Origin: Gordionus sp. m RMFG-2023 | Lineage: Eukaryota > Nematomorpha > Gordioida > Chordodea > Parachordodidae | Assembly: GCF_954871325.1 (NCBI RefSeq) | Contig: NC_088779.1 | Location: 327,121-391,120 of the forward strand | Direction: 5' to 3' | Length of the DNA: 64,000 nt | In this document: positions 11,979 to 23,079 of the stretch, one piece after another | How positions within the stretch are numbered: position 1 is the stretch's first letter | Layout of the letters: every line of letters begins with the position of its first letter | Notes under the pieces: model-generated | What the model saw: the letters and a program-made list of their open reading frames with translations, nothing else | Told to the model about the DNA's origin: nothing | Database searches by the model: none | Translations under genes and position numbers: made by a program

Positions 11979-12068
11979 AACCTGTCAAAAATGACAGGTG
12001 ATACTGATATTTCTCCTCCAGCTAACCCGCCAAGAATGACAGGCGATTCAAAAATTTCTCCTTGGTGG
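11979..12068. repeat. Diverged 45-bp tandem duplication with internal palindrome
   Basis: Two adjacent 45-bp copies share AATGACAGGYGAT and ATTTCTCC. The first contains the palindrome CCTGTCAAAAATGACAGG; in the second the left half has mutated to CCCGCCA. Confidence 0.7.
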
Positions 12069-12602
12069 TCAAATTAGATCTTTGATAGGTGAACCAGAAA
12101 TGTACCTTTATTTTGATGCGTATGATTCCTTAATTTTCCAAAATTTTTAAAATATGTTAACAGTATATTAGTACCTTCAATATGAACAAATAATTGGTAT
12201 ATAGTGACCAACATCGAATAAAGGAAAAACCATCTTTCATGAGTTTTCATGGGGTAGAGATATAATTTCCTAAAGGGATAGGGGAAAGAATTAGGGAGGG
12301 AGAAAATTACCAGTGGCCAAGTGGTTGTAAAACCCATTAACATAGTTCTCTCCCTCTTTAGGAAAAGCACACTAAATATTTTTAAAATGTAATAATCATA
12401 ATCCTAGGAATTGAATAACTTATAAGAAAAATTTTAAAAATTCTTTCAAATGTTCCATAAACTTACAAAATTGTAAAAAAAAAACATTTTATTACTTCTT
12501 TACAAGTTTCATAATTTTTTTGTAAAATTATTTAAATTTTAAAATAACAGACTTCTCTTTCTTCTTTTACTTACAAGCATTAATTATAATATTTTATAAA
12601 TC

Positions 12603-12821
12603 CTAATAAAATAAGGGTTTTCTCAGTACATATAATACATTTGAATAAGGACTGTCTTCCTTTGACGCTCTTAATATATCTTCCAGATCCCAGTTCGCGA
12701 TCATTTGCCTAACCCTATCCGGCCCGAACACTCTAAGAGAGTTCCAAATAATGTAGCTTTTACCTAACGCCGTCGGCAAAGAAAGAAACATCAATCCTCC
12801 TGGGCGTGTTAAACACCAAGC
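12603..12821 (-). other. DUF268 gene, exon 5 (last)
   Basis: The acceptor TTAATCAG is followed in phase 0 by Ala-Trp-Cys-Leu-Thr-Arg-Pro-Gly-Gly. The exon carries the PGG turn and the WNSLRVFGPDRV block and ends in a TAA stop after ...VLYVLRKPLFY. The ATG at 12836 lies in the intron and is not the start. Confidence 0.85.
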
Positions 12822-15800
12822 CTGATTAACATACATATTTTATTTTTTAATAAAATTGTAGTCATACTAGTAATATCATGTTTTCTTTTGTAAACACTTC
12901 TCAATTATTGAATAAAATAAGAGCTAAAATATTATTAAATATTATGTAGAAAGCAGAACCTGAGCCATAGCTTCAAGATCACCAAAAGGATTAAGACGCT
13001 CTCCGAATGATCCTAAGCCTTCATGTTCCATAAAGGAATGACTGAATGTAAAATCGAAATAACCTTTATTGATCATAATATATTGCGTAGAATTAATATA
13101 TCATTTTTACCCTGACTAATTTTTTTATTGTTTGGAAATTCATTGATTTCTATCCTCTTGACTGTTGCATCATTTCTAATTTCATCCTTCGTAAAACTAC
13201 CTAATTAATATGATTTATCAAATTTTTATTGTATTTTTATTGTATTTTAGTAAATTTTTAGATAATACGTGGGACATTCTTATGTGTATGGGTGTTATCT
13301 AGGACCAGACCACATCAGTGGTAGGCTACAATAGGGTCACTAGGGGCGCAGTGGCTAGACCCCCATAAAAAATTCGAAGAGATCCCCCCTCAAAATTTAT
13401 TTTTATACCAAGTGTAATTTTGATAAACGAAAAATAAAATAAGGTAATTTTGGATAATGATAGCTAAAAAGATATTTTGAAAATAATTTAAAAATTTTTT
13501 TTTGAGCCCCCTGATATTATAGGCTCGTCCTTGATAGGCTATACCATACTACTCTATTTTGATTAACAATTTAATACTTTATACAAATTTGAACAACTCA
13601 TTTAAATGATTCTATAGTTCGGTATTATGGTTGGTAATACAAATGTCTTGGATTCATATCTATATTAGCTTAATTTTTTAGCGCGGTTTATTTTGGCGGG
13701 TGTTCGGGTTAGGGAATATAAAAACACAGATGACCCTGTAGCGTTATTATATATAGGAGAATATAAAATTGCAACTTTCATTATCCCCAAATGGCGTGGA
13801 ATAGCTTCTGTCTATACTAAACAATAAATGGTGGTGTAATCACAGCTTAAAATAGAATTAAAGGCAGAAACACATATACAATATGTTGAATTTAATTTAT
13901 TTTCTAGTTTATAAATTAAATTTATTATAAAGTTTTAGTTTGAAAAGGAGATCTTTAAATCAAGATCCTTTCATTATACATAAAAAAAATTTAACTGTCG
14001 ATTATGGATTTAGCTAATTGGCTAGCATTCATAACACTCAATTTTGGCTCTAGAGACGTAACCGGCATCTTGACCCGTTTAAGAGATACCACGTGTCTAA
14101 CATTTCTACCTATCAGAATAGATTCTATCCATAAGTTAGACCAGCTCATTGGCCACGCAATCACAAGGCCCGTGGCATTTACCAGAGTTTTTAAATGGAG
14201 CGGAAAATCTCTTGGCGGGCTAAGAACGGATTTGAAATAAAAAAAAAATTTTTAATTGAAATTTGAATCCGGAAAAAAACACATTGATGCTAACATATAT
14301 ATTATCTTCCAACATCATCAACTTAATTCCCATTTGTAAGAAACATAGGTATACCCACAACATCAATTTAAAGGCCAGATTAATCACCAAATAAAAGATC
14401 TCAATATAAATCTGTGCACTTAGTGGGAAAAATAGGAGTCTATTCTTCCGAATTCGAGAATCCTGATATAATATGTTATGCATAAAAATTATACTTGAAA
14501 TAGCTAGAGTTTATAAGGAGGGAATACGATTCCAAGAGCCGGCTGACGAGTAGATCATCATCTATGCCCTTATTGCCAATTTGAGTTCCCTTGCTCAAGA
14601 AATTCAGATACTTTTTGTAGAATCCTTTATCCTTCAATTTTTTTATTTTATATAACAGAAAATTTTAATTTTTTTAAAAAGATGTAATAATGTTAGCGTA
14701 AATGTATTTTCTTTCGCAATATTATATTTCATGGGATATATATTCTACATATGCTATAATATATTTCCACCAAATTCAGATTTTTTATGAATTTAAAAAA
14801 AAACCCTCCCAATAAATGTTTTAAAGGAAAGAAAATAATATAACATAATATGTTAGCAAGAATTAATTCTAACTATTAAATTTTACATAAAATTTCTCAA
14901 ATGTCGCATGAGCATACACATATTTAGCAAGATGTATAGATTAGAAAGAAAAGATCGTTTTATTTTCTTCAATGTCATTCAAATTATTAGAAGCCTAATA
15001 TTGGTAAAACAAGAATTAAATCATGAAAAGAAATTACTTTTATATTCGGATATTTATTTTATGTGTGGACCAGCTATCAAATTTAGGTGTCCCAAAATAC
15101 CCATAGTATAGCAAGTTTGGGCCGGAAAAAGTTTCAGATTTAATTTTCCAAAATAGTATAGGTTTTATAAATATATATTAACTATTTCGAATAGCCTATA
15201 CTTTAGGATTTTGAAAAAGTTTTATTTATTCAGGCTAGTCTAATATTATTCCATTTATTTAGGTCTAAAGAAAAAGTGTCATAACCATTAATCGCCCAAG
15301 TCATTTTTGAAAAACTTTTGTAAATAGTTTTGCAATTTTAAAATATTTATATTTTATAATTTAATAAAATTATTTTAAATTATATTTTATTATTTAGGAG
15401 AAAAAAATTGCAATTTTGAAATAATTTTTAAAATTAGAAAATTAATCTAGTTTGGACAAAAGAAGAAAAAATTTTCGCTTATGGAATTTTACAAAAAAAA
15501 TTGGAAAATTTTTGTTTTTTGCATTTGAATGCTAGCCAACACATCAAAAATTCTAAACCGTCTTTATTTTTCAAAAAAAGGGCGAAAGTTAGCAATACTC
15601 CTTGTCACTGACTTTTACAAAAGATTCTATGCACCAGCATCATTACCAGCCATATTATTTACTATATCGATCTAGGCACCCTATTATCTCATTGGATCTC
15701 CGATATATTATTTAGAGAAAAGTAATAATTTGTTAAAGATATAGATGCTTACTATAACTGTGGACTCATCAATAATCTTCGTATCGTAGAACGTAATTAA

Positions 15801-16022
15801 TTTGTTCCTTATAGGTATTTCACCAAACATACTCTTCGCTATGGTATTTTCGGGAGGGAACTTCGGACACTCATCGAATTCTTTGAATTCCTTGTCAGCT
15901 GTCAAATGATATTCCAATGAGGCCATTCTTTTTAAAATGTTTGGGCAATCGAATGGTTTCCTAACTTTCTTTCCGTGATTACTCACATCGCATACAGAGC
16001 CGCAAGTTGGCATGCATGAATA
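12603..16022 (-). CDS. DUF268 family protein, five exons (5' end uncertain)
   Basis: This is a spliced gene on the minus strand. Exons are 16022-15753 (or from the Met at 16013), 14631-14495, 14219-13996, 13063-12960 and 12821-12603. Intron phases agree at every junction (0, 2, 1, 0) and all junctions are GT-AG. From the Met the product is 314 aa. The C-terminal half matches DUF268 (PF03269): GLVIAWPMSWSNLWIES (exon 3) corresponds to the usual Gly-x-x-x-PW-E block, FSHSFMEHEGLGSFGE (exon 4) to the FS-S-EH-GLGR-GD core, and AWCLTRPGGLMFLSLP then VFGPDRV (exon 5) to the KPGG and R-YG-R blocks. The N-terminal 87 residues are Cys-rich (CGSVCD, CPNI). The domain has a methyltransferase-like layout, but its function is unknown. 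The first exon is preceded by an acceptor-like AACAAG, so upstream exons, perhaps with a membrane anchor, may be missing. Confidence 0.85.
12960..13063 (-). other. DUF268 gene, exon 4
   Basis: A 104-nt exon between acceptor AATAAAG and donor CAG-GTTCTG, entering in phase 1 and leaving in phase 0. It encodes YFDFTFSHSFMEHEG, then LGSFGERLNPFGDLEAMAQ, the most diagnostic DUF268 block. No start codon is needed because it is internal. Confidence 0.88.
13310..13560. mobile_element. Candidate MITE inside the DUF268 intron
   Basis: A G+C-rich left block (TAGGGGCGCAGTGGCTAGAC, CCCCC) and right block (GAGCCCCCTGATATTATAGG, CTCGTCCTTGATAGGC) flank A+T-rich DNA. Blocks with AGGGGGCTC and AGGACGAGCC words often mark ends of small DNA elements. 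Inverted termini and a duplication could not be defined. Confidence 0.35.
13669..13827 (+). CDS. Unidentified 52-codon open fragment, protein-like
   Basis: Lying antisense in the 932-bp intron of the DUF268 gene, this frame reads LNFLARFILAGVRVREYKN..., then DDPVALLYIGEYKIATFIIP and ends KWRGIASVYTKQ-stop. Its mixed, non-A+T-driven composition is more protein-like than nearby open frames, but it has no start codon and no family I recognise. It may be a fragment of a transposon gene or a retrocopy, or chance. Confidence 0.2.
   Translation, partial: LNFLARFILAGVRVREYKNTDDPVALLYIGEYKIATFIIPKWRGIASVYTKQ
13996..14219 (-). other. DUF268 gene, exon 3
   Basis: A 224-nt exon from acceptor TTCTTAG (phase 2) to donor A-GTTAAA (phase 1). 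It encodes PPRDFPLHLKTLVNATG, LVIAWPMSWSNLWIES, ILIGRNVRHVVSLKRVKM and ...MNASQLAKSIID. The block around SWSNLWIES replaces the family's usual PW-E-LA. The open frame on the opposite strand (14004-14240) is its shadow. Confidence 0.82.
14495..14631 (-). other. DUF268 gene, exon 2
   Basis: A 137-nt exon from acceptor TTGAAG (phase 0) to donor TTCAA-GTATAA (phase 2), encoding DKGFYKKYLNFLSKGTQIG, then NKGIDDDLLVSRLLESYSLL and INSSYF. Its elevated G+C and exact phase fit with exons 1 and 3 support it; it has no long ORF of its own. Confidence 0.75.
15753..16022 (-). other. DUF268 gene, exon 1 (first exon seen)
   Basis: The exon encodes YSCMPTCGSVCDVSNHGKKV, then RKPFDCPNILKRMASLEYHL and ends ...DTKIIDESTVI before donor ATA-GTAAGC (phase 0). 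The Met at 16013 is a possible start. An in-frame stop lies just upstream behind the acceptor-like AACAAG at 16026-16023, so the exon may instead be internal, and the true start lies further up. Confidence 0.7.
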
Positions 16023-18170
16023 CTTGTTTTATTTAATTTTATTAATGTAATATGTTTAAATTCGAAAATATTTTTTTGGGCGGTTGTTTTTAGGGGCTAA
16101 TTTTTTTGTAAATGGCAGTACTGTGAACGTTACTTCAAAAAAGAAATATGTTTTACTGACCAATTAGAAAGTACAGCAATTTCCTATACGTAATATAAAT
16201 ATAAAAAATATGCAAAAATAATTTATTATTAGATGAGATCTTTTTAGAAAAATTTTTCTATCTATACATAATATAAATAAGATTATGCAAAATTAATATA
16301 TTATAAGATAAGATATTTTTTAAAATAATTTTTTATTTTTATCAATTGATTTTCAAAATTTTGATCGGATAAACAAGAGAGTGGTCAACCCATCTTCTGC
16401 CGTGCTGGACACAGGTTCAACTGGCACAGAGGATAATAGGGTTGTATTATATTTAATGAATAATATTTAATTTAAAAATTAATCCTTATTATAAAAAAAT
16501 TTTATAAGATCATCTTTAAAAGTATCTTCATTCCGATTTTCATCAAAAATTTTTTTATCTTTAATCTGCTATGTGGGTTGATTTTTAAAGGAATCAAAGT
16601 CTGTTTTTTATTTGCCAAGATATTTTTCCAAATTGTAAATAAGTTCTAACCCGTTGATTTATAATTTTATCCAGTGCTTATCCAATTTAAATAACGGAGT
16701 GAATCATTACTGCGTATGTGCATTATATATATTAAAAAAAATACAATATTATTATACCAAGACACATTTTTTAATTCTTTTTTTGAAGCAGAGTGTGTAT
16801 ACTTCTCCATTTAAGCTAGACATGACATTTACATTTGATGAAATAATTAATTCATTAAGTTTTGCTTCAAAATACGATTAATATTGCTTTCAGCAGAAAG
16901 AATTGTAAATTAGTGATTCTTATTAGATTTTTTTAAATTTCTCCTCAAAAAAATATAATGAATAATTATGCTAAGGTTTAACCAAGTTTCCTTTGTCTCA
17001 TCAACGTCAAGACAAAAAAAATAGGCATCTCACTTTTTATATTTTCCTGAGATATATTCCAGCAAAGCTATAGATTAGACTTCATTGAATTTGAGGTGAT
17101 GTACATTGTGCAATTTGGATATTCATTTCCTGATTTTATTTATTTAGTATCTTTTTGGAAAGTGTATTAAGTTTTCATCTTTTGCAGCACCCATAATTTT
17201 GTTCTCATTTTTCGCAGCATCCCTAATTTTTGTTGAACCTACCACAAAAAAGGTAGCTCTTCTTTGATAAGAAATAGCATCTCAAATATTGATTTAAGAT
17301 AATAACTATTAGGGTTAATATGCTTGCTTACCAGAATTATTTCAGGATCCTGATTTGTATTAAGATTTTTATCATGCCATATTTCTATTGAATTTAAATG
17401 AGCTTTTGAACTTTCATTTTATAGCAGTCCCTTCTTTGCAGCTTACGCATTTTTCCAATAGCTAAATCTCTTTAGTCCATAGGATATTTTATAACTAATA
17501 TTTTTATGGGTACGTTCTTGTTTATTAATTTGTATAAATTAAATAATATTTGTCTAAAAATTTTGTTGTAGGTTTAATTGTTAATAGTTATTTAAAATTT
17601 ATAATTAATAAAATTTTTTAAATTTAGGGGCCGGAAAAATTTTGGCAGCCATTTTTGCGTGGCCAGGTTTGGAGGCCAAAAAAATTTTTTGGAGAGGGGT
17701 TGCCATCCATCTCGTCCCCCATAAATCATATTTACATATCAACTTTTTTAATCATAATAACCATACAATATCATTATCTGAAAGTGTCTGTAATTCGTCG
17801 AATCGGCCATTCTCCTTAATAAGATTATTTATCTCATAGAGTTATAAAAGAGTTCTATCTTGTCATATCTGGTTTAATCTTCCAGTTTCGAGACTGCCCA
17901 TTTTTATCCTACAATTTAATAAATATTTGAGTTGGGACACAATTACACTAAGTGAAGACTCTATATCCTTAATTTTATTTATTTATTGGTGTACATCTAT
18001 ATTGGGACCAGTGCAGGTTAAATCATTTTGATCTGAAAAAATATGTACAATTTTATAATATTAAAAAATAAGAATATAAATTATTAACATATCTAGATTG
18101 ATTCAATATTAATTAGATTAATAATCTTGACTGAAAATTTAAAATAAAAATGAACTTAAAAACTCGGATT
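16023..18170. other. No supported gene; possible upstream exon region of the DUF268 gene
   Basis: A locally G+C-rich stretch near 16375-16440 is open on both strands and could hide an upstream exon, but no splice-consistent model could be chosen. A second G+C-rich patch at 17628-17710 (GGGGCCGGAAAAATTTTGGC) looks like transposon end material without a visible partner. Confidence 0.35.
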
Positions 18171-18351
18171 AAATTATTTATAAAATATAATAAATAAATA
18201 TAAATAATTTTATCAATAAAATATGTTTTTCCCATATTTTTGAGTTACAGTTACTCTAAAAAAAACACGTTACTTGTAGCGTTCCTTTTCTTTGAAAAAT
18301 GTAACGCCGTTAGTAGCGCCCTTACTTATTTGACGTTACTTTACAGCACTA
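18170..18351. mobile_element. Right end of a hAT-like element, GTTAC-rich
   Basis: Words such as ACGTTACTTGTAGCGTTCC and TGTAACGCCGTTAGTAGCG lead to ACGTTACTTTACAGCACTA at 18351. The reverse complement TAGTGCTGTAAAGTAACGT is a hAT-style terminus, and the subterminal repeats fit. No left end or transposase was found. Confidence 0.5.
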
Positions 18352-19704
18352 GTAAATAAGTATTTGTGCATAATTATATATCTTTTTTCTTTTAAAAAAT
18401 TTTAAAATAAATTTTATTTAACCATTTCTCCTTTGTTTTTATATTAATTTACTCACTTTTAAAAGCTTAAACAATTTGTATATATATGTAGTATGGCTCA
18501 AAAAACGTCGTATTCTGTAATCTATTATTATGCCAATATTTGTTTTAGGAAAATTTGCCTCTTATTAATAAGTGTATGGAACTTAATCTTGAATATTTTA
18601 GAATTTGATCTAATATTTTTATTTTAGAATAATTGAGATCAACTCTACTATAAATTTAACATCATAATAAGGAGGGCTACTTGGAATTTAATAAAACCTA
18701 TACGACATACATATGTAACTAACCTTTATGAGAGAATTTAAAATATTATTATTAATAATAAAAATAAGCTAAGAACAAATTTGGGTCCAACATTTTTAAG
18801 ACAGTCAAACTAGGTATAAATTTATTTAAGAGAATTTGTATATTTTAAATTTTTTAAATAACATTCTCATTTCCTAATAGAAGGGTTTAAAAGGTGAAGC
18901 AAAAACTAAACCATCTCAAAATGAGGAAACATCTGAGAACTGGGTCATAATTAAAAACCAGATTCTCTTTAAAATTTCTAGGAAGCTGAACCACATATTA
19001 AGAGTAACAACTTGTTTTTTAGTTTAGCTTCTAAATTCTGTTAATTCTAGATTTATTAATTTTTTATAATATTTTTAATAAACAGTCGGTAAATTATTTT
19101 ATAAACGTTATGTTGGTTTGGTTCAGTGTTCTACGGATGTATTAATTTAAGATACTTTGTGTAATATGTTAAATTTTAGTTGTTGTGGTTATTTCAACTA
19201 TATATAATTTAAAAAAGTAAAATCTAACCTGAGTTGGTGAAGATAAAATTTCTGTCGAAATTATCGGAAAGATATGGTAGATCAGAAAATATGAGAGAAA
19301 TATGGATAATATAACTCTAACATAATTATACATTTCAAAAAAAATAATTTTCATATAATAAAAAAAAAATGGAACATTAAAAAAGGAAATTTATCCAATA
19401 TTTACCTTTATACACATATCATAAAAAATTTATTTTTATCGTAAAGTAATTCGACTCTTTTGAAATGGGTTTAAATATTTATTTTATTTTTATTTTAAAA
19501 AAAAAAATTATCAGTAAATATTCAACTAAAGTAACCCATGACCGGAAAAGAAATGTTATTCATTAGATTTCTTTCCTAGATTTAATTATGAAATACAAGT
19601 TGATATATTTTATTTAACGTTAAAAATACCATTCTAACCTTAGCATTCTCATGATGCATAAATTTTTGAAGTTAAAAAAAGCATATGAAGCAGTTAATTT
19701 TTTT
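18352..19704. other. AT-rich, nothing recognised
   Basis: No gene, RNA or bounded repeat seen. Confidence 0.45.
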
Positions 19705-19869
19705 TAGCACCATTTACACGGCCCAACCCGGATTTAAAAAAAATCCGGCCCAGCTTGTATTTTCGGCCTCAGGTTTTATATTTTCAGACCCGGTTCGAAT
19801 TTTTTTAAAAAGATTTTGGTAAAATTTATATTAATATTTTCTAAGGCCTTTTTAAAATAGATATATACC

Positions 19870-20908
19870 TAAACATGTGCGCCGGCCGGCTTTGGGTATG
19901 CCGAAAATGCCGCCGTTTATGAAAATTGCAGAATTTTTTTTCATATTTTATACCTTTTTATTCTAATAATTGGTCAACATCACTGTTGTAATTTTATTAA
20001 TGCCAATCAGGATTTTATTGAATTTTTATTTTCTACATGTTTTTATTATACAATAGGAATCAATGAATTAAAATAGTTATTAAATAGCAATATATTTAAA
20101 TTATATTTCACGCATTCATTAAATTTTCTGTATTTATTTTATGAATGTTATATAGCTCCACCAAAAAATTATCTAGTTATTGGTTTCTCTTTTAGATCCA
20201 AGATTTCAAAAATTGACAATTGTGTCAAAGTATATAGAAGAGCGAAATTGCACAACTTCACAATTTATAATAAAACATCTTAAACTTATAGAGAATGATG
20301 ATATTAAGGTAGTAAATATAGCGACTGAGGATCAAGAGTCGAATTCAAGTTATTTGACAAAACTGGCAAATAAACATTTCACAATTAACAATTATGATTC
20401 CACATTAGGTGACTTAGAACAAGAATGCCACATTCTACTTGGAAAACGGCATTCACAAGAAATGGGTGTTATAAATTTTTGGAGAGAAAAGAAGAGTGAA
20501 CTTCCCAATCTTTCCAGGCTGGCGAAAAAAATTCTATGTATTCCGGCGACTAGTACACCCAGTGAAAGAGTTTTCTCTACCGCTGGATTGACGTTGAATT
20601 CGAGGAGGTCATCATTATGCCCGGAAAATTTAAATAAAATAATTTTTATACATGACAATTATAAAATTGCAAAATCTTATTTGGATGTATAATGAGTTTT
20701 CTCATAAATAAAGATGAAAAAAATATGCCAAGATATGTGTAGTGTAGTGTATATTTTATTTTTTTTAAAAAATTATATAAAAATTTATAACTGCGCCGAT
20801 TTACGCCGCTTTTGTTGACGGCGGCTAAAAATCGACGCGCCGCCGGCCTTTGATAAAATTTTTGAAAATCGCGTCGGCCGCCGATAGTTTCGTAGGCGCA
20901 CAGGTCTT
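19870..20908 (+). mobile_element. Internally deleted hAT transposon, perfect 8-bp TSD
   Basis: The left end TAAACATGTGCGCC and the right end (reverse complement AAGACCTGTGCGCC) form 14-bp inverted termini, probably from a TAGACCTGTGCGCC ancestor. Flanks TATATACC at 19862-19869 and 20909-20916 are identical. Subterminal regions are G+C-rich with GCCGGCCGG and CCGCCGGCC words. At 1039 bp it is far shorter than an autonomous hAT and keeps only the C-terminal part of its transposase. Confidence 0.9.
20180..20692 (+). pseudogene. hAT transposase C-terminal domain (intact 170-codon remnant)
   Basis: The frame runs from LLDPRFQKLTIV, the conserved DPR(F/Y)K strand of the RNase H-like fold, through FWREKKSELPNLSRLAKKIL to CIPATSTPSERVFSTAG and NSRRSSLCPENL, the hATC dimerisation domain. 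All of this is uninterrupted for 170 codons. The N-terminal two-thirds (BED finger, first catalytic residues, insertion domain) are missing and there is no plausible start codon: the frame opens at a TTG just after a stop. It cannot be a working transposase. The lack of stops suggests a recent deletion or insertion. A domesticated hATC-only protein is possible but has no promoter or splice evidence. Confidence 0.85.
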
Positions 20909-21383
20909 TATATACCTATTCGGTATTTTGCGTATTGTTTTTCACGAATATGAAATCCATATATAATAACTTTTCAGATTTTCCAATCTTCCCATTTGTC
21001 GAAAAAGGGAAATGTGTTTGAATCACAACAATTTCTATTCGAATGGTGGATAGTATTTCTCTGATTTTCTATTCCTCTTGTATTTTTAATAAAGGCATTT
21101 GTATAAGTGTCAATTATTTTGTGCTCTTTACCCGACAACATACGTATTTGACTAAATTAGGGAAGAGAAAAGGAGAGAGAAAATGACTATAAATATTTTC
21201 CAAGAAACGAAAAAACGTAAATATTTTTAATTTTTATAGTTAATAATGGTGATTTAATATTCGGTTTTAAAATGGCATAGCACGGGTATTTTCCAAGAAA
21301 TTTTTTAGGCCCAACCAGAGTTACAAAAAATTTTCCCGCCCGGGAATATTTAAAAAAATAAGACGCTTAGCTGTTGGTCTCTA

Positions 21384-23079
21384 ATTTTTATAAAAGACTT
21401 ATAAAACATTCATTTTCTTTTATTTATTTTCGAATACGAAAAGTAAAGCATGCTTTAAACAAAATAAAAAAGACAACTACATTGATATTTAATTTTAAAA
21501 ATGTGAAGTTTTAAAATTTGTTTATGTAACTCTTTGTTGAGTTATAGGACTTTATCTAACAGGAAACAAAAAATTAACTCTTGACAAATAACGAGGCTTT
21601 AGTAGTCTCTAATTTGACTAAAATCGAGACTTGTTGAAGACTATTGCAACACCTTTATCCTATTATCTAGGAATAATTTTGTCGGAATTTGATTAATAAC
21701 ATGGGCCCCTATTCTTTTAAAAAGAGTATTCTTCTGCGAAAGGAGCATATTTGTTGATTGGTAGAGTAATGCCATCTATAAAAGCCCAGCAGTCCTGAAT
21801 ATCATATATTATACAATGCGACATTTGTTTTATTGTTGCAACATGCGCCGTAAGATTGCTTCCATCTTTCACAAAAAATCATACATTTTATTTAAAATTA
21901 ACAATCGTTTGTTTCACATTTATTCGTTATAAATTATTTTTTTAGTCAACATTAACAATTTTATGTATTAGTATATATAACTATTGGTTATTTTGAAAAT
22001 ATATAGCTATCATTTTTTTTAATAAATAAAAATTTATTAAGCCCAAATTTTTAAATAAATATTTTACTATGTTATTTATTTCGATGCAAATAAATATTAT
22101 ATTATTTAAATTTTATACCATTTAAATTCCTTTAATTAAATGCGTAAATCTTACAACTATTATATAATAAAAAATTATAATAGTTATTTAGTAACTATCA
22201 TTGTAACTATTTTTCAAATGTTAATTAAAGTGCAATTTTAAAAATTTAACTTATAACCGTAATTATTACTTTTTAAGAATTTAACTTATAACTGTAAAAC
22301 ACTTATCTTAATCAATAATCGTGTTTATTTAAAATGATATAACAGGATATCAAAAAAATATATTTTTCCCACTTTTCAAGTTCATTAATGAAAAATTAGA
22401 GAGAATCATAAATAAAAAATATAAATTTAAATATTCCATTTAACGGAATTAATATTTAAAAATTGCGTGTTATCGGAATTTACCATTATATTATAAATAG
22501 TAATATTGTAGATTTTTGATATATGTATATAATAATTTCATAATTATGGATTTTTAATTATCACACGGTTTAAAGCCCATCTGCCTTCCAATTTATTTCC
22601 ACATGGAATATTATATACAATTATAATATTCATTTTAATAAATCATTTAAAATATTGGTCAAAATAAATGTCTATTTGCAAAAAAAAATTATATCTAGTT
22701 AATTAGATTTATTCCCTATACATTCAAAGTGGAATAAGTTTACATAATAATCATTAGATTTAATATATTTTATTTATAATAGCTGGCTGAAATAACTATG
22801 TATGTATATTTTTTTGTAAACATAATATTATAATGTATGTAAATGCAATAAACCAAAATTTTATTATATAAATGTGAATGTACCAAAATGCTTTATAGTC
22901 TATACAATTATTAATTATACGAAAAAATCATGATAATAAAAAGATAATCTGAAAAACATCACGATTTAGACTATTATTTTAATATTTTATATAATTGGTA
23001 ATATAATTTAAAAAGTTCTCATAAATGTATATATTATCTTATAAATTAGTATTAAAAAAATCTAAATACAAAATAAACT
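21384..23079. other. AT-rich, nothing recognised
   Basis: This is the upstream region of the 253-aa gene. No bounded element, RNA gene or clear promoter was seen. Confidence 0.45.

Larger units (their letters stand above)
19705..21383. mobile_element. GGCCCGG-type hAT MITE interrupted by another hAT
   Basis: The left end TAGCACCATTTACACGGCCC and the right end, in reverse complement TAGAGACCAACAGCTAAGCG, are a diverged inverted pair of the TAGAGATCTGCA family. Flanks ATTTTTTT and ATTTTTAT match at 7 of 8 bases. G+C-rich CCGGCCC / CCCGCCCGGG words sit just inside each end. The 1.04-kb hAT at 19870-20908 is inserted within it, so the original element was about 0.63 kb and is the older of the two. 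Confidence 0.6.

Noticed and set aside
12074-12370. 98-codon minus-strand frame downstream of the DUF268 stop
   Set aside because: Composition is A+T-driven, no family was recognised, and there is no phase-compatible link to the DUF268 exons.
14004-14240. Plus-strand open frame of 78 codons
   Set aside because: It is the shadow of DUF268 exon 3 on the minus strand, which has the recognisable family motifs and fits the splice phases.
16378-16445. Plus-strand AVLDTGSTGTEDN peptide resembling an aspartic protease active site
   Set aside because: The match is five residues long, has no flanking protease sequence, and the opposite strand is equally open.
20392-20658. Minus-strand 88-codon frame
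   Set aside because: Shadow of the hAT transposase domain on the plus strand.
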